Counted from the stretch's first letter, positions 10,069-18,421 are shown. The stretch: 64,000 bases of DNA from Paenibacillus sp. DCT19 (GCF_003268635.1 NZ_CP029639.1:538501-602500); one strand, 5' to 3'. Numbers and translations: made by a program. The notes: generated by a model not told the origin, from the letters alone.

Positions 10069-11046
10069 TTAATTGTCTTGTTCGTCTTCATCGAATATTT
10101 CGAAGGTGTCGGGATCAACCAGCCCACGTACAAATGCTTCAAAATTAGCAGCCAGGTATGTAATCTCGTAGTCATCTTCTTGATCGACATGAACTACACA
10201 GGGCTCACCCTCCGGGCCACAGAACCGATAATCCAGCATTACAACATCGTGACCTGCTGATGGACAATCACAGATCACGATTCCGAGATCAGGGTATCCC
10301 CAATCTTCAATCATGAACCGGCTTCCGAATTCCCCGCCCAGGGAGTACATTTTATCCCGTCCAATACCCAGGATGCTTGTAATCGCAATGTGATCCTCGG
10401 CCCAGGAAGTTGCTCCTTGAGTAGGGAATGCAGTGAGCGTTGGAACGCCACCATTTTGGGTATTCATCAGCTGAATGTAGGAAGCAGGCAGCTTGTACCC
10501 TAATTCCCGCTCAATCGAACCAATCATTTCCTCGTCAAAAGGCTCGGAGACATGGTTATCTAACGCATAATCGCTCTGCTCCCAGAACGATGCAGGAGCG
10601 TAGGTTCCAGAGGCGGCTCTAAGGTGATTCAATGTCCCACGACGTTCCCATTCATCTCGTTCCGCTTTATATCGTTGCAGGTCCTGTTGCATCTTTGCCG
10701 CTTTGGGTCTGAGCAATTCGAGGAACTCCAGCGTAGAATCGTCATGTGGCAAAAGTTCGTTCGCTCGCTCAAAAGCCAATAATGCCTTTTCATAACTCGC
10801 AATGTAGGCATATGCGTACCCTAAACGGTATTGCCAGAGCGGATCATTGGTTCCTCTCTCATGAACAGATAGTAACTGCTCAATTGCCTCCCGGTATCGT
10901 CCCGTATTGTTATAAGCCCTCGCCAGTTGACCAACTAGCTCGTAACTACGGTCAGATTCCGGGATGTTATGAATATGCTCTATAATGCGCTTGTACTCGT
11001 CCTGTTCATGCCAGATGTTCAGCTGTTCTAGCAGTTCTCTTTCCAT
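10069..11046 (-). CDS. TPR-SUKH (SMI1/KNR4) domain protein
   Basis: Protein of about 325 residues in two parts. Residues 1-130 are TPR-like helical repeats (pattern YELVGQLARAYNNTGRYREAIEQL and PLWQYRLGYAYAYIASYEKALLAFERA). Residues 165-310 form a SMI1/KNR4 (SUKH) domain with IGSIERELGYKLPASYIQLM, NGGVPT and LGIGRDKMYSLG-type motifs. SUKH domains are found as immunity proteins to nuclease toxins in bacterial conflict systems (established for the superfamily). The ATG at 11046 is preferred over 11049 because GAGG is then 7 bases away. First gene of an operon with Imm51-like and APH-like genes. A partner toxin is not seen. Confidence 0.85.
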   Translation of the reverse strand: MERELLEQLNIWHEQDEYKRIIEHIHNIPESDRSYELVGQLARAYNNTGRYREAIEQLLSVHERGTNDPLWQYRLGYAYAYIASYEKALLAFERANELLPHDDSTLEFLELLRPKAAKMQQDLQRYKAERDEWERRGTLNHLRAASGTYAPASFWEQSDYALDNHVSEPFDEEMIGSIERELGYKLPASYIQLMNTQNGGVPTLTAFPTQGATSWAEDHIAITSILGIGRDKMYSLGGEFGSRFMIEDWGYPDLGIVICDCPSAGHDVVMLDYRFCGPEGEPCVVHVDQEDDYEITYLAANFEAFVRGLVDPDTFEIFDEDEQDN

Positions 11047-11116
11047 CATTACACCTCATTTCTATAAATGCGGAGTCTTCCTTAATTTGTATATGTACAT
11101 TGTACAAGGTCTAAAG

Positions 11117-11174
11117 TCAAAAAAACACTCCCGTCAGCAGACCGCCGTGAAGGCTTCCACTAAGAGAGTGTTTT
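11117..11174 (-). terminator. Terminator after nrdB
   Basis: On the minus strand AAAACACTC and GAGTGTTTT pair over a loop of about 35 bases, and the right arm runs on into further T residues. It lies about 100 bp past the nrdB stop. Confidence 0.6.
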
Positions 11175-11273
11175 GGTAATGCCGTTAGGCATATTCGGGT
11201 GAATTCCATATTCGATGCTGATCATGCCGCTAGGCATGTGTCGTAATCAAAATCGAACTTTTTAAACTACCTT

Positions 11274-12305
11274 TTACAGATCGTCGAATCCGTTGTCGTC
11301 GCCGACTTTACCGTAATTCCGCGATTTAGCTTCGAAGAAGTCTGTTTTGGTTGCATTCAGCGCTTCATCGGAGAATGGTTTGATCCAAGGCATGCAGTTT
11401 ACATCAACGCCTTCATACGCTTTTTCCATACCCATCAGACGCAGGCGTTTGTTAGCGATGTACTTGATGTAATCTTCCAGCTCATTCAGGTCAATGCCGC
11501 GAACGTTGCTGAGCGTGTAGTGTGCCCAGTTCGTTTCGAGCTCAACCGCACGGTCAATCGTTTTGTACACGTATTCCATGTTCTCTGGTGTGTTCAGTTC
11601 TGGGAAGTCGATCAACAGTTGCTTGTACACTTCTGCGAAGAAGTAGCAGTGTTGGTTCTCATCACGCTGAATATAAGAGATCATTTGGCTTGTCGCCATC
11701 ATTTTCTGGTCACGGGCCAGATTGTAGAAGAAGGCGAATGTACTATAGAAGAAGATACCTTCAAGGATCAGATCGGCAACCATCGCTTGGAAGAACGTCT
11801 GTGGAGACGGCTCATCCCGGAAGCTTTGATAGATGTCTGCGATAAACCGATTGCGATCCAGTAATACCGGATCATGCTTCCAGTATTCGAAGATTTCTTT
11901 TTGCTCTTGGTCAGATACGATGGAAGACAGAACGTAAGAATACGATTGGTTGTGAACAACCTCTTGTTGTCCAATGATTGCAGAGATCGCTTCAAGTGAA
12001 GAGTCGGTAAAGTAACGTTTAACATCACCAACAAACATCGTCTGCATGGAATCAAGAACAGCGAGTAGGGAGATGTTAATTTTGAATGTACGTTTCTCTT
12101 CCTCTTCCAGTTGCGCAAACTGTGAGGCATCTTTGGACATCGGAATTTCGTCCGCGATCCAGTGGTTAAGCAATAACACTTTGTACAATTTGTACATGTG
12201 AGGCATACGAATGTCGTTCCAGTTCAAGATCCCTGAGCATTCGCCTTCAATGATACGTGTCGATTGGTTAGGGGCTTCGGTATTGAAAATTTTCTGTACT
12301 TGCAT
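11274..12305 (-). CDS. nrdB: Class I ribonucleotide reductase beta subunit
   Basis: Di-metal radical subunit of ribonucleoside-diphosphate reductase, which makes dNTP precursors with the alpha subunit. It has 343 residues. Metal ligands are all present: Asp85 (LDSMQ), Glu115 and His118 (EVVHNQSY), Glu182 (LILEGIFF), Glu216 and His219 (RDENQH). The expected radical residue Tyr122 is in the same motif. The C-terminal acidic tail ending DNGFDDL would dock on the alpha subunit. AAGGAG lies 9 bases before the ATG. It is downstream of nrdA on the same strand but separated from it by about 430 bp holding a repeat and a terminator, so it may have its own promoter. No nrdI or nrdH is adjacent, which argues against a classical class Ib locus. 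Confidence 0.95.
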   Translation of the reverse strand: MQVQKIFNTEAPNQSTRIIEGECSGILNWNDIRMPHMYKLYKVLLLNHWIADEIPMSKDASQFAQLEEEEKRTFKINISLLAVLDSMQTMFVGDVKRYFTDSSLEAISAIIGQQEVVHNQSYSYVLSSIVSDQEQKEIFEYWKHDPVLLDRNRFIADIYQSFRDEPSPQTFFQAMVADLILEGIFFYSTFAFFYNLARDQKMMATSQMISYIQRDENQHCYFFAEVYKQLLIDFPELNTPENMEYVYKTIDRAVELETNWAHYTLSNVRGIDLNELEDYIKYIANKRLRLMGMEKAYEGVDVNCMPWIKPFSDEALNATKTDFFEAKSRNYGKVGDDNGFDDL

Positions 12306-12432
12306 AATCCGTTCACTCCTTAGAAATATTCACTGTGTAACTAAGCTGACAGAATAACCTTCTGATTTCTATATTCTCTCTTCTTCGTTGATGTGAAAAT
12401 TTTAAATAATTATTGTAGTAAAACATCTATAT

Positions 12433-12452
12433 CAACATCGCAAGTGATGTTG
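12433..12452. promoter_or_regulatory. 7-bp inverted repeat upstream of nrdB
   Basis: CAACATC and GATGTTG enclose GCAAGT, downstream (for the minus strand) of the nrdA terminator and about 130 bp before the nrdB start. It could be an operator or an RNA hairpin. A convincing NrdR box pair was not found here. Confidence 0.35.
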
Positions 12453-12466
12453 TGATCGGTTTTAGG

Positions 12467-12519
12467 CAAAAAAAGTACCAGGGCAACGCTATTTTGCATT
12501 CAAAACAGGATGCCCTGGT
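12467..12519 (-). terminator. Terminator between nrdA and nrdB
   Basis: On the minus strand the arms ACCAGGGCA and TGCCCTGGT are followed closely by a run of seven T residues. It should stop or weaken read-through from nrdA into nrdB. Confidence 0.8.
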
Positions 12520-12568
12520 GGTCATCGTATGTCTGGTAAATATTTGCGAAGACAGTTTTAACTAAACA

Positions 12569-12723
12569 TTTACACGAGAACGGAGAGGACAGAAAAAACC
12601 TGAAGAAGCGGAGCGTTCGCCTTTATCCCCGGATTTCCCCCTTTTAGCAAAAGGGATCAGAAGAAATCTGGGGATAACAGTGATCGGAAGGTTGTTCTGT
12701 CATCGGAGTGGTCAGTGTAAATA
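12569..12723. repeat. TTTACAC element, copy 1 (155 bp)
   Basis: Ends TTTACAC and GTGTAAA. It contains GAACGGAGAGGACAGAA, a TTTATCCCCGGAT / ATCTGGGGATAA inverted pair, and TCTGTCATCGGAG. The copy at 62050-62201 is nearly the same length and very similar. It lies directly after the nrdA stop. Non-coding. Confidence 0.8.
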
Positions 12724-12737
12724 GTTCCTTTAGTTAA

Positions 12738-15071
12738 TCAGCTTGCGCAAGAATCACATTCTTCAATCGTTAATGCACGGCTACGCACATAATACGTAGA
12801 TTTCAAGCCAGCTCTCCAAGCGTGCAAATGCAGTTCCAGGAACTCCGTCGCTTTGATGTCTGGACGAACGTACAGGTTGAAGCTTTGGCCTTGGTCAACG
12901 TGACGTTGGCGAGCAGAAGCCATATTAATGGAAGCATGCTGATCCACCAGGAAGGCTGTTTTGTAGTACCAGATCGTTTTGTCGGACAGATCCGGTGCCG
13001 GGTTTGCAATTTTGTATGTTGTTTTCTCTTCATAAGACAACAGTTCGTACAATGGATCGATGCTGGCTGTAGAGCCGGCAATAATAGAAGTCGATCCGTT
13101 TGGTGCAATGGCGAACATCCAAGCGTTACGTACCCCGTTTTGTTGTACTTCAGCTTGCAGGTCTTTCCATTGTTCTGTCGTTACGAATTCACCTACGCGC
13201 TCACCGGAAGTGTACTCGCGTTGGTCGAAGTATTTACCACTTTCCCAGTCAGAGCCTTTGAATTTCGGATAATGTCCTTTTTCTTTGGACAACTCCATGC
13301 TGGCTTTAACCAGAAGGTAGTTAATTTTCTCATACAGATTGTCGTTATACGTAACAGCCTCTTCAGACTCCCAACGGATGCCTTCAAGCGCAAGCAAGTG
13401 ATGGAGTCCGAATGTTCCCAGACCGACTGCACGGTATTGACTGTTCGTGTATTGGGCTTGCAGTACTTCAATATTGTTAATGTCGATGACGTTGTCCAGC
13501 ATACGAACCTGGATGGGTACCAGACGCTCCAACACATTATGAGGCACGGCACGTGCCAAGTGAATGGAGTTCAGGTTGCAGACAACGAAGTCGCCAGGTA
13601 CTTTGGAAATAACGATACGTGTTTGTCCGTCTTTCGTTACCAGTTCTTCCTTTTCTACTACAGTAGCAGATTGGTTCTGCATAATTTCGGTACACAGGTT
13701 GGAAGAGTAAACCATGCCATGAGCGCTGTTCGGGTTAGAACGGTTAACCGTATCACGGTAGAACATGTATGGTGTGCCTGTTTCCAGCTGGGATTTCATT
13801 ACACGTTTCATGATGTCAATCGCTTGAACCGTAATCCGGGACAATAGTGGGTGATTAACAGCCTCTTCGTACTTCTGACGGAATGTTCCTTCGCCGAAGG
13901 ACTCGTCATAGAAGTCTTCAAGTCCGAGAGCACGACCATTCTCGTCTTTCCAGCCCATAACTTTCTTCGTTTCGTGTGGGCAGAACAGATTCCATTCGCC
14001 GCGGCTTGCTACACGTTCCATGAACAAGTCAGGCAGACATACACCGTGGAATACGTCATGCGCACGCATCCGCTCGTCACCATTATTCAGCTTCAGGTCA
14101 AGGAATGCCAGAATGTCTTTGTGGAAGACATCCAGATATACGGCAATCGCACCTTTACGAGTTCCGAGTTGGTCTACGCTAACTGCTGTGTTGTTCAGTT
14201 GGCGAATCCAAGGGATAACGCCTGAACTTGTGTTTTTGTGACCGCGGATGTCCGAACCACGTGCTCTGACTTTACCGAGGTACACGCCGATGCCGCCGCC
14301 CATTTTGCTTAGACGTGCAACATCTGTGTTGGAATCGAAGATTCCTTCGAGGGAGTCGTCAACCGTGTCGATGAAGCAACTGGACAGTTGTCCGGCTACC
14401 TTTTTACCTGCATTGGACATCGTTGGTGTAGCAGCCGTCATGTACATGTTGCTCATAGCCCAGTAGGCTTCTTTAACTAGATCCATCCGTTTGTCTGCAG
14501 GCTCTTGGTGCATCAGGTACATCGCAATAACCATGTAACGTTCTTGAGGCAATTCCATCACTTTTCCATCAAAATCGTGAGCGAGGTAACGTTCTGCCAA
14601 TGTGAGCAAGCCGATGTAGTCGAACAACAGATCGTTGCGGTAGTCAATGCATTCCGCCAACTCGTCAATCTGTTCTTTGCTATAGCATTCGAGCAGTTCT
14701 TCGCGATAGATCCCTTTCTTCACAAGATCTACGAGGAGAGGGTGGAATGCACCGTAAGGCTCGTCCGGATAAGATTTATATCTACGGTTGGTTGCCGCTT
14801 TTTTGTATAGAGAAGTAAGTAGGGAGCGTGCAGCTGCAAACTTCCAGTTTGGCTCCTCTTTGGTTACGAGCTCCAGTGCGCTCATCATAAAAGCATTACT
14901 GATCTCGTCCCCGGTAACTTCATCACGGCGGAGCTTGCTCGTCACTCCTTTTACCAGACGTTCCTTGTCCAGCATGTCTAGTCCACCCAGAATACGGTCG
15001 GCGTATACAGAGATACGCATATCGTCAAAGGCAAGCTGGCGGTTGTTCGGCTTGGTCACAACTTGTGGCAT
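12738..15071 (-). CDS. nrdA: Class I ribonucleotide reductase alpha subunit
   Basis: Catalytic subunit of ribonucleoside-diphosphate reductase, 777 residues from the chosen start. ATG 15071 is preferred to 15092 because GAGGA lies 7 bases upstream. Active-site elements are visible: QLSSCFIDT (first redox Cys), SSNLCTEIMQN (radical Cys with Asn and Glu), GDFVVCNLNS (second redox Cys) and a C-terminal ECDSC pair that would be re-reduced by thioredoxin. PNGSTSIIAGSTASIDP is the family's phosphate-binding loop region. The N-terminal 90 residues look like a short or altered ATP-cone, so allosteric activity control is uncertain. It is preceded by a leader of about 480 bp with a tandem NrdR box at its far end. 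nrdB follows after a repeat and a terminator. Confidence 0.95.
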   Translation of the reverse strand: MPQVVTKPNNRQLAFDDMRISVYADRILGGLDMLDKERLVKGVTSKLRRDEVTGDEISNAFMMSALELVTKEEPNWKFAAARSLLTSLYKKAATNRRYKSYPDEPYGAFHPLLVDLVKKGIYREELLECYSKEQIDELAECIDYRNDLLFDYIGLLTLAERYLAHDFDGKVMELPQERYMVIAMYLMHQEPADKRMDLVKEAYWAMSNMYMTAATPTMSNAGKKVAGQLSSCFIDTVDDSLEGIFDSNTDVARLSKMGGGIGVYLGKVRARGSDIRGHKNTSSGVIPWIRQLNNTAVSVDQLGTRKGAIAVYLDVFHKDILAFLDLKLNNGDERMRAHDVFHGVCLPDLFMERVASRGEWNLFCPHETKKVMGWKDENGRALGLEDFYDESFGEGTFRQKYEEAVNHPLLSRITVQAIDIMKRVMKSQLETGTPYMFYRDTVNRSNPNSAHGMVYSSNLCTEIMQNQSATVVEKEELVTKDGQTRIVISKVPGDFVVCNLNSIHLARAVPHNVLERLVPIQVRMLDNVIDINNIEVLQAQYTNSQYRAVGLGTFGLHHLLALEGIRWESEEAVTYNDNLYEKINYLLVKASMELSKEKGHYPKFKGSDWESGKYFDQREYTSGERVGEFVTTEQWKDLQAEVQQNGVRNAWMFAIAPNGSTSIIAGSTASIDPLYELLSYEEKTTYKIANPAPDLSDKTIWYYKTAFLVDQHASINMASARQRHVDQGQSFNLYVRPDIKATEFLELHLHAWRAGLKSTYYVRSRALTIEECDSCAS

Positions 15072-15554
15072 GAATATTCCTCGCTTTCGCATGTTTAAGA
15101 GATAAATTGGAGAAATTCTTTATATAAAGAATTGAGTGTTTTCTTGCGGTGATAGAACATATCAATTACATACTGCGGACTGAACGGCGGTAACAGGTCA
15201 AGGCGTAGAAGCGCTCAAAACAGAGTCAAAATGCAGCACAAATGCAGACCATGGTCATATAAAAAGCATTCTCCCTGCCTTGCGGCTGAAAATGCCCATG
15301 GATGCTCTGACTTCCTGCTTGTCACATTTTTCCTAATTCGACAGAACAGGGTGCTGTATGTAAGCTTTGGTCTGATAGAGACGTGCCTGTAATTTGAGGT
15401 GCCGGGTGCAGTCCAAACAGCCCCGTTAACCTCTACGTCAACTCTGTTTCGAGAAAGCGATTTACACCTACAGGGACGTGCATTTGAAGGTGATTTCATC
15501 CTGTTTTTCACGAGAAGGCAGAAGATGACTAATCGAAGCGGGGTAATCCAGTTT
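15072..15554 (-). other. Long nrdA leader with attenuator-like hairpin
   Basis: About 480 bp separate the NrdR boxes from the nrdA start and hold no convincing gene. On the minus strand GCATTTTC and GAGAATGC (15295-15266) pair and are followed by TTTTTATAT, which looks like an intrinsic terminator inside the leader. A GGTGTAAATC stretch recalls one cobalamin-riboswitch motif, but the other conserved blocks were not found. Confidence 0.4.
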
Positions 15555-15601
15555 CACTACATTTTGTTGCTGTTAGAATACTGTAACCCAACATATAGTG
15601 T
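15555..15601 (-). promoter_or_regulatory. Tandem NrdR boxes upstream of nrdA
   Basis: Two boxes resembling the NrdR consensus (ACACWATATATWGTGT-like) lie at 15587-15601 (minus strand ACACTATATGTTGGG) and 15555-15569 (CAACAAAATGTAGTG). Their centres are about 32 bp apart, close to three helical turns, the spacing NrdR needs. A TTTACA / TACAGT promoter pair with 17-bp spacing overlaps the first box. Confidence 0.7.
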
Positions 15602-15722
15602 TTGTAAACAGGGTAGACACCGTGAAACGTAATTCCGAGTATACCAAAAATGCCGAGATTCCGCAAAGGAAAAGGTCTGGAAGATTTGAAGATTCTTCAA
15701 AAAAAATTTCGCCGAAATTGAA

Positions 15723-15738
15723 TGACGTGAACACGTCA
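15723..15738. promoter_or_regulatory. Palindrome TGACGTGAACACGTCA
   Basis: Seven-base perfect arms with a two-base centre lie just upstream of a TTGAAT-N18-TAGAAT promoter-like pair (about 15741-15770) before the thiamine-binding-type gene. Probably an operator of unknown regulator. Confidence 0.4.
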
Positions 15739-15875
15739 GTTTGAATTATTACGTATTCAACTGGTAGAATAAAATCAGTCAAAAACGAATCAATTTCATA
15801 AACTCTCAATTGATTCCAATAGACTAAATTCAGCGGCAACGGTTGTTCACGGATGCCCAGAGGAGGCGAAGCAGC

Positions 15876-16202
15876 ATGGCCATAGCAGAGGTAACAGTCA
15901 TTCCAATTGGAACAGGCACGACGAGTCTGAGCAGTTATGTCGCAGACATGCAGAAGGTGTTGGAACATCAGCGGGGCATTACATATCAACTTACCTCAAT
16001 GAGCACCATTATCGAAGGGCCGCTTAACGAAGTCTTCACGGCGATTGCAGCTCTGCACGAAGCTCCGTTTCTATCAGGCGCCCAGCGCGTCTCCACTTCC
16101 GTCAAGATTGATGATCGTCGTGATAAGCCAGATGCCTCAAGCATACAGAAGCTGCAGTCGGTGAATGACAAGCTCGCATCTATGCCACAACGCCCGAATT
16201 AA
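15876..16202 (+). CDS. MTH1187/YqgV family thiamine-binding protein
   Basis: Small protein of 108 residues of the DUF77 (MTH1187) family, ferredoxin-like folds that assemble as tetramers and in some members bind thiamine. Seen are MAIAEVTVIPIGTGTTSLS at the N-terminus, LTSMSTIIEGPLNEVF in the middle and GAQRVSTSVKIDDRRD near the end, all typical. Start at ATG 15876 with GAGGAGG 9 bases upstream rather than the earlier in-frame ATG at 15843. It is monocistronic and divergent from nrdA. No thiamine riboswitch was seen. Its cellular job is not firmly known for any close relative. Confidence 0.9.
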   Translation: MAIAEVTVIPIGTGTTSLSSYVADMQKVLEHQRGITYQLTSMSTIIEGPLNEVFTAIAALHEAPFLSGAQRVSTSVKIDDRRDKPDASSIQKLQSVNDKLASMPQRPN

Positions 16203-16287
16203 TTTTCACATGAGGCTACTCACCAATATAAACTTTCTCGTAACCAATTCCCTTTAGAAACCAAAGCACGTTTCGCTTAATAAAAAT

Positions 16288-16317
16288 GAATCCCCCAGCC
16301 CTAAGGGTTGGGGATTC
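16288..16317 (-). terminator. Terminator between convergent genes
   Basis: GAATCCCC and GGGGATTC arms with an inner AGCCC/GGGTT pair. On the minus strand it is followed by ATTTTTATT, so it mainly serves the lipoprotein gene. Confidence 0.65.
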
Positions 16318-16328
16318 AAATACTGTAT

Positions 16329-17447
16329 TTAGTCTGCTACTACCAAAGAAGCCCCAATGAGAGTGGAATTAGTAAAGCCGCCACCAACATTCTGGAAGGA
16401 GTAGTTCGTAATAGGCAAACCGATTACTGTAGCAAAATCTCCATCAAGCAAATCTCCAGTTGTTGCAGGGTACAATGCTGTAATATAGTTTCCATTATCA
16501 TCCATAACGAGAACGATAGAGAACGTTGAACCCAGAGAATTATCTTCTTCGACTTGAACGACTTGCCCACTAACCTTCACAAATTTTTCGTAATAGTTGG
16601 CTACATTTTTATTCAGATGTCGAGTCGTTACGTTTGAGTCTACGAGACCTTTTACATTTTTGCGAAGTTCTGCAGTACTTGCAGGGAATAGATCGCTATG
16701 TTTTGCGAAGAAATCATAAGAAGTTTGATCTAATACACCTGTATCAGATGTGACATATGGCGTTAAGCTATTGAAAAAATCGGCAACAGCAACTCCAGCA
16801 GCGTTAGCATTTGGCGTTTGATCCAGAGAAGCAGAAATGCTCAAGGAGTCGATGATTTGATTCACTTCATCTTGGTCGTAAGAATCCTTGGCATAAGTTA
16901 ACGTCATGCTGTAGAGATCTGTACTGGACGGAATCATATATTGAACAAGAACCACTTCTGTGCCAGTGTTATTTTTATATGTTCCCTCTAAAATACCTGC
17001 GTTATATTCTTTGTAAGGTTTGTTGGTGTAGTTAGTCTTTTTATACTCAGAGATACCGATCGAGGAACCATTTTGCAAATAATAGTTAGCCGTGTTATTG
17101 GCGAATTCTTCAGGATCAACTGAACCGGATGCACTTGCTTCAATCGTGAAATTAATATTATCTGCAAATTGGGCTGATGATGATTGATCCGAGAACGCAG
17201 CTTTTATTGCTGGTGCATTCCATTGGCTAGTATCTACACTTTTCCAGTCTTCTGGATATGAGAATGAGAAACCTTCCCCATTATATGTAGCGAACTTAGT
17301 AGCTTCAGCAGAGACCGTCTCAACAGGGGCAGTTTCAGTCGCAGCAGTTGTCTCTGGAGTTGTAGTATCGGCTGTTTTTGGTGTTTCTGTATTACCGCAT
17401 GCACTAAGCAATGCAGCTAAGGCTAAAATTGAAATAAGCTTTTTCAT
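16329..17447 (-). CDS. Lipoprotein with PsbP-like domain
   Basis: Secreted lipoprotein of 372 residues and unknown function. The start is ATG 17447, with AGGAG upstream; the signal peptide ends LLSAC with Cys17. A Thr/Ala/Glu-rich linker (about 20-55) precedes YNGEGFSFSYPEDWKSVD, which resembles the PsbP/DUF1795 fold, followed by a region with VVLVQYMIPSSTDLYSMTLTY. The C-terminal 150 residues (from about 215) contain VKVSGQVVQVEEDNSLGSTF and look like a separate small beta domain. It follows the XRE regulator gene by 14 bp and is surely co-transcribed, so the regulator probably controls it in response to some stress (inference). Function not recognised. Confidence 0.8.
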   Translation of the reverse strand: MKKLISILALAALLSACGNTETPKTADTTTPETTAATETAPVETVSAEATKFATYNGEGFSFSYPEDWKSVDTSQWNAPAIKAAFSDQSSSAQFADNINFTIEASASGSVDPEEFANNTANYYLQNGSSIGISEYKKTNYTNKPYKEYNAGILEGTYKNNTGTEVVLVQYMIPSSTDLYSMTLTYAKDSYDQDEVNQIIDSLSISASLDQTPNANAAGVAVADFFNSLTPYVTSDTGVLDQTSYDFFAKHSDLFPASTAELRKNVKGLVDSNVTTRHLNKNVANYYEKFVKVSGQVVQVEEDNSLGSTFSIVLVMDDNGNYITALYPATTGDLLDGDFATVIGLPITNYSFQNVGGGFTNSTLIGASLVVAD

Positions 17448-17461
17448 GTATCTAACTTCTC

Positions 17462-17893
17462 CTAGTGTGTTCCCCATCGGATGGGATTTTTTCTAATATC
17501 GTCTTGTATTTGATCTTGCTTTGATTCTAATCCTTCATAATTGTGCGTGATAAATTCAAAAAAATGTTTAGTCTCATTCTTAAGTTGATCTGGTGCGTCG
17601 AGAAACTCTTTTAAAAAGACACCATAGATAGGATGACTCATATAAGAGGAAAACTTCGCGTTTAATTCCCTAGTTGAGCTTTTCAATGGTTCTGAGTTTA
17701 GACCGATAAGATAATCGGCACTTGTCTCCAAAACTGTTACCAAACGAGACAAGGCATCAGGGTCTGGCTTTCTATGGTTAGTTTCGTACCGGGACAATTG
17801 AACTATAGTGAGCTGTGTTTTTTCTGATAAATCCTTTTGAGACAGCCCCTTAAGTTCCCTTAAATGTTTGATGCGTTCACCCAGTGTTGACAT
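17462..17893 (-). CDS. XRE-family transcriptional regulator
   Basis: DNA-binding repressor-like protein of 143 residues. Residues 6-60 form a lambda-type helix-turn-helix (RIKHLRELKGLSQKDLSEKT, then QLSRYETNHRKPDPDALSRL). A C-terminal helical part of about 75 residues with FLDAPDQLKNETKHFFEFI may serve for dimerisation. It probably represses its own operon, as two matched palindromes ACC-N5-GGT lie upstream at 17954-18019. The lipoprotein gene follows 14 bp downstream. No peptidase or ligand domain is visible, so the signal is unknown. Confidence 0.88.
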   Translation of the reverse strand: MSTLGERIKHLRELKGLSQKDLSEKTQLTIVQLSRYETNHRKPDPDALSRLVTVLETSADYLIGLNSEPLKSSTRELNAKFSSYMSHPIYGVFLKEFLDAPDQLKNETKHFFEFITHNYEGLESKQDQIQDDIRKNPIRWGTH

Positions 17894-17953
17894 AATCTCT
17901 CCTTCCTATGTTAATAGCAAAATAATAACATTACTAAATTATTGAGAAAGTAT

Positions 17954-18019
17954 AATTACCAAAAAGGTAATTTTAACACTATTTATAAAAATATCCTCAC
18001 AAAGATACCGTTAAGGTAA
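17954..18019. promoter_or_regulatory. Paired operators for the XRE regulator
   Basis: AATTACC-AAAAA-GGTAATT (17954-17972) is a perfect palindrome. A second site, ATACC-GTTAA-GGTAA (18005-18019), keeps the same arm core and the same 5-base spacer with centres about 49 bp apart. Both lie upstream of the regulator start at 17893. Confidence 0.6.
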
Positions 18020-18020
18020 C

Positions 18021-18319
18021 TCGATATAAGTGGAATAAATTAGAAAAGATGATTGTTAATTATTCTTAATGTGGAAGAACGGCGTGAATCAGGAAAATAA
18101 GTCTGTGGAACCAAGTGTTGCTGATATGTGCACTATCAAGAGCTTAAATAAGTCTCCAATACATACATGCTCGGAGCCAGCCCATTCCAGAAGGCATGAA
18201 GTGATTACGTATATTGGATAGCCCTCTGTAGGGATCAGCCCATTTTTACATAGAGCCCGGTCTAGAGAGGCACTGTTGCATATAGTGAACTGTACCTCAA
18301 ATCGAAGGAGGGGTTTTAC
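18021..18319. other. Intergenic region, no gene seen
   Basis: About 300 bp between the divergent XRE gene and the first YjcZ-like gene. It has no coding frame or strong hairpin. A CATATAGT sequence near 18271 resembles a sigma-K -10 element, but no matching -35 was found. Confidence 0.4.
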
Positions 18320-18421
18320 ATGAGTGGAGTTGTAGGTGGATACGGCGGCTGGACGTCTACTGGTGCGATTCTGGTTTTGTTCATTCTGTTGGTTATCATC
18401 ACTAAGGCATTCCTCGTTTAA
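18320..18421 (+). CDS. YjcZ-like sporulation micro-protein 1 (33 aa)
   Basis: Tiny membrane protein: a Gly/Tyr-rich N-terminus (GGYGGWTSTGA) followed by a single hydrophobic helix ILVLFILLVIITKAFLV. This is the pattern of the YjcZ/YhdX family of sporulation-associated proteins. AGGAGGGG lies 6 bases before the ATG. It is the first of three tandem relatives. Too small for most gene callers, but the ribosome site and the near-identical neighbour make it real. Its role in the spore or forespore membrane is unknown. Confidence 0.85.
   Translation: MSGVVGGYGGWTSTGAILVLFILLVIITKAFLV

Noticed and set aside
12822..13847. 341-codon plus-strand open frame opposite nrdA
   Set aside because: Pure antisense of a highly conserved gene, with no ribosome site or recognisable motif.
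15072..15554. Cobalamin riboswitch before nrdA
   Set aside because: GGTGTAAATC resembles one core motif, but the B12 box and the remaining conserved blocks could not be found in order.
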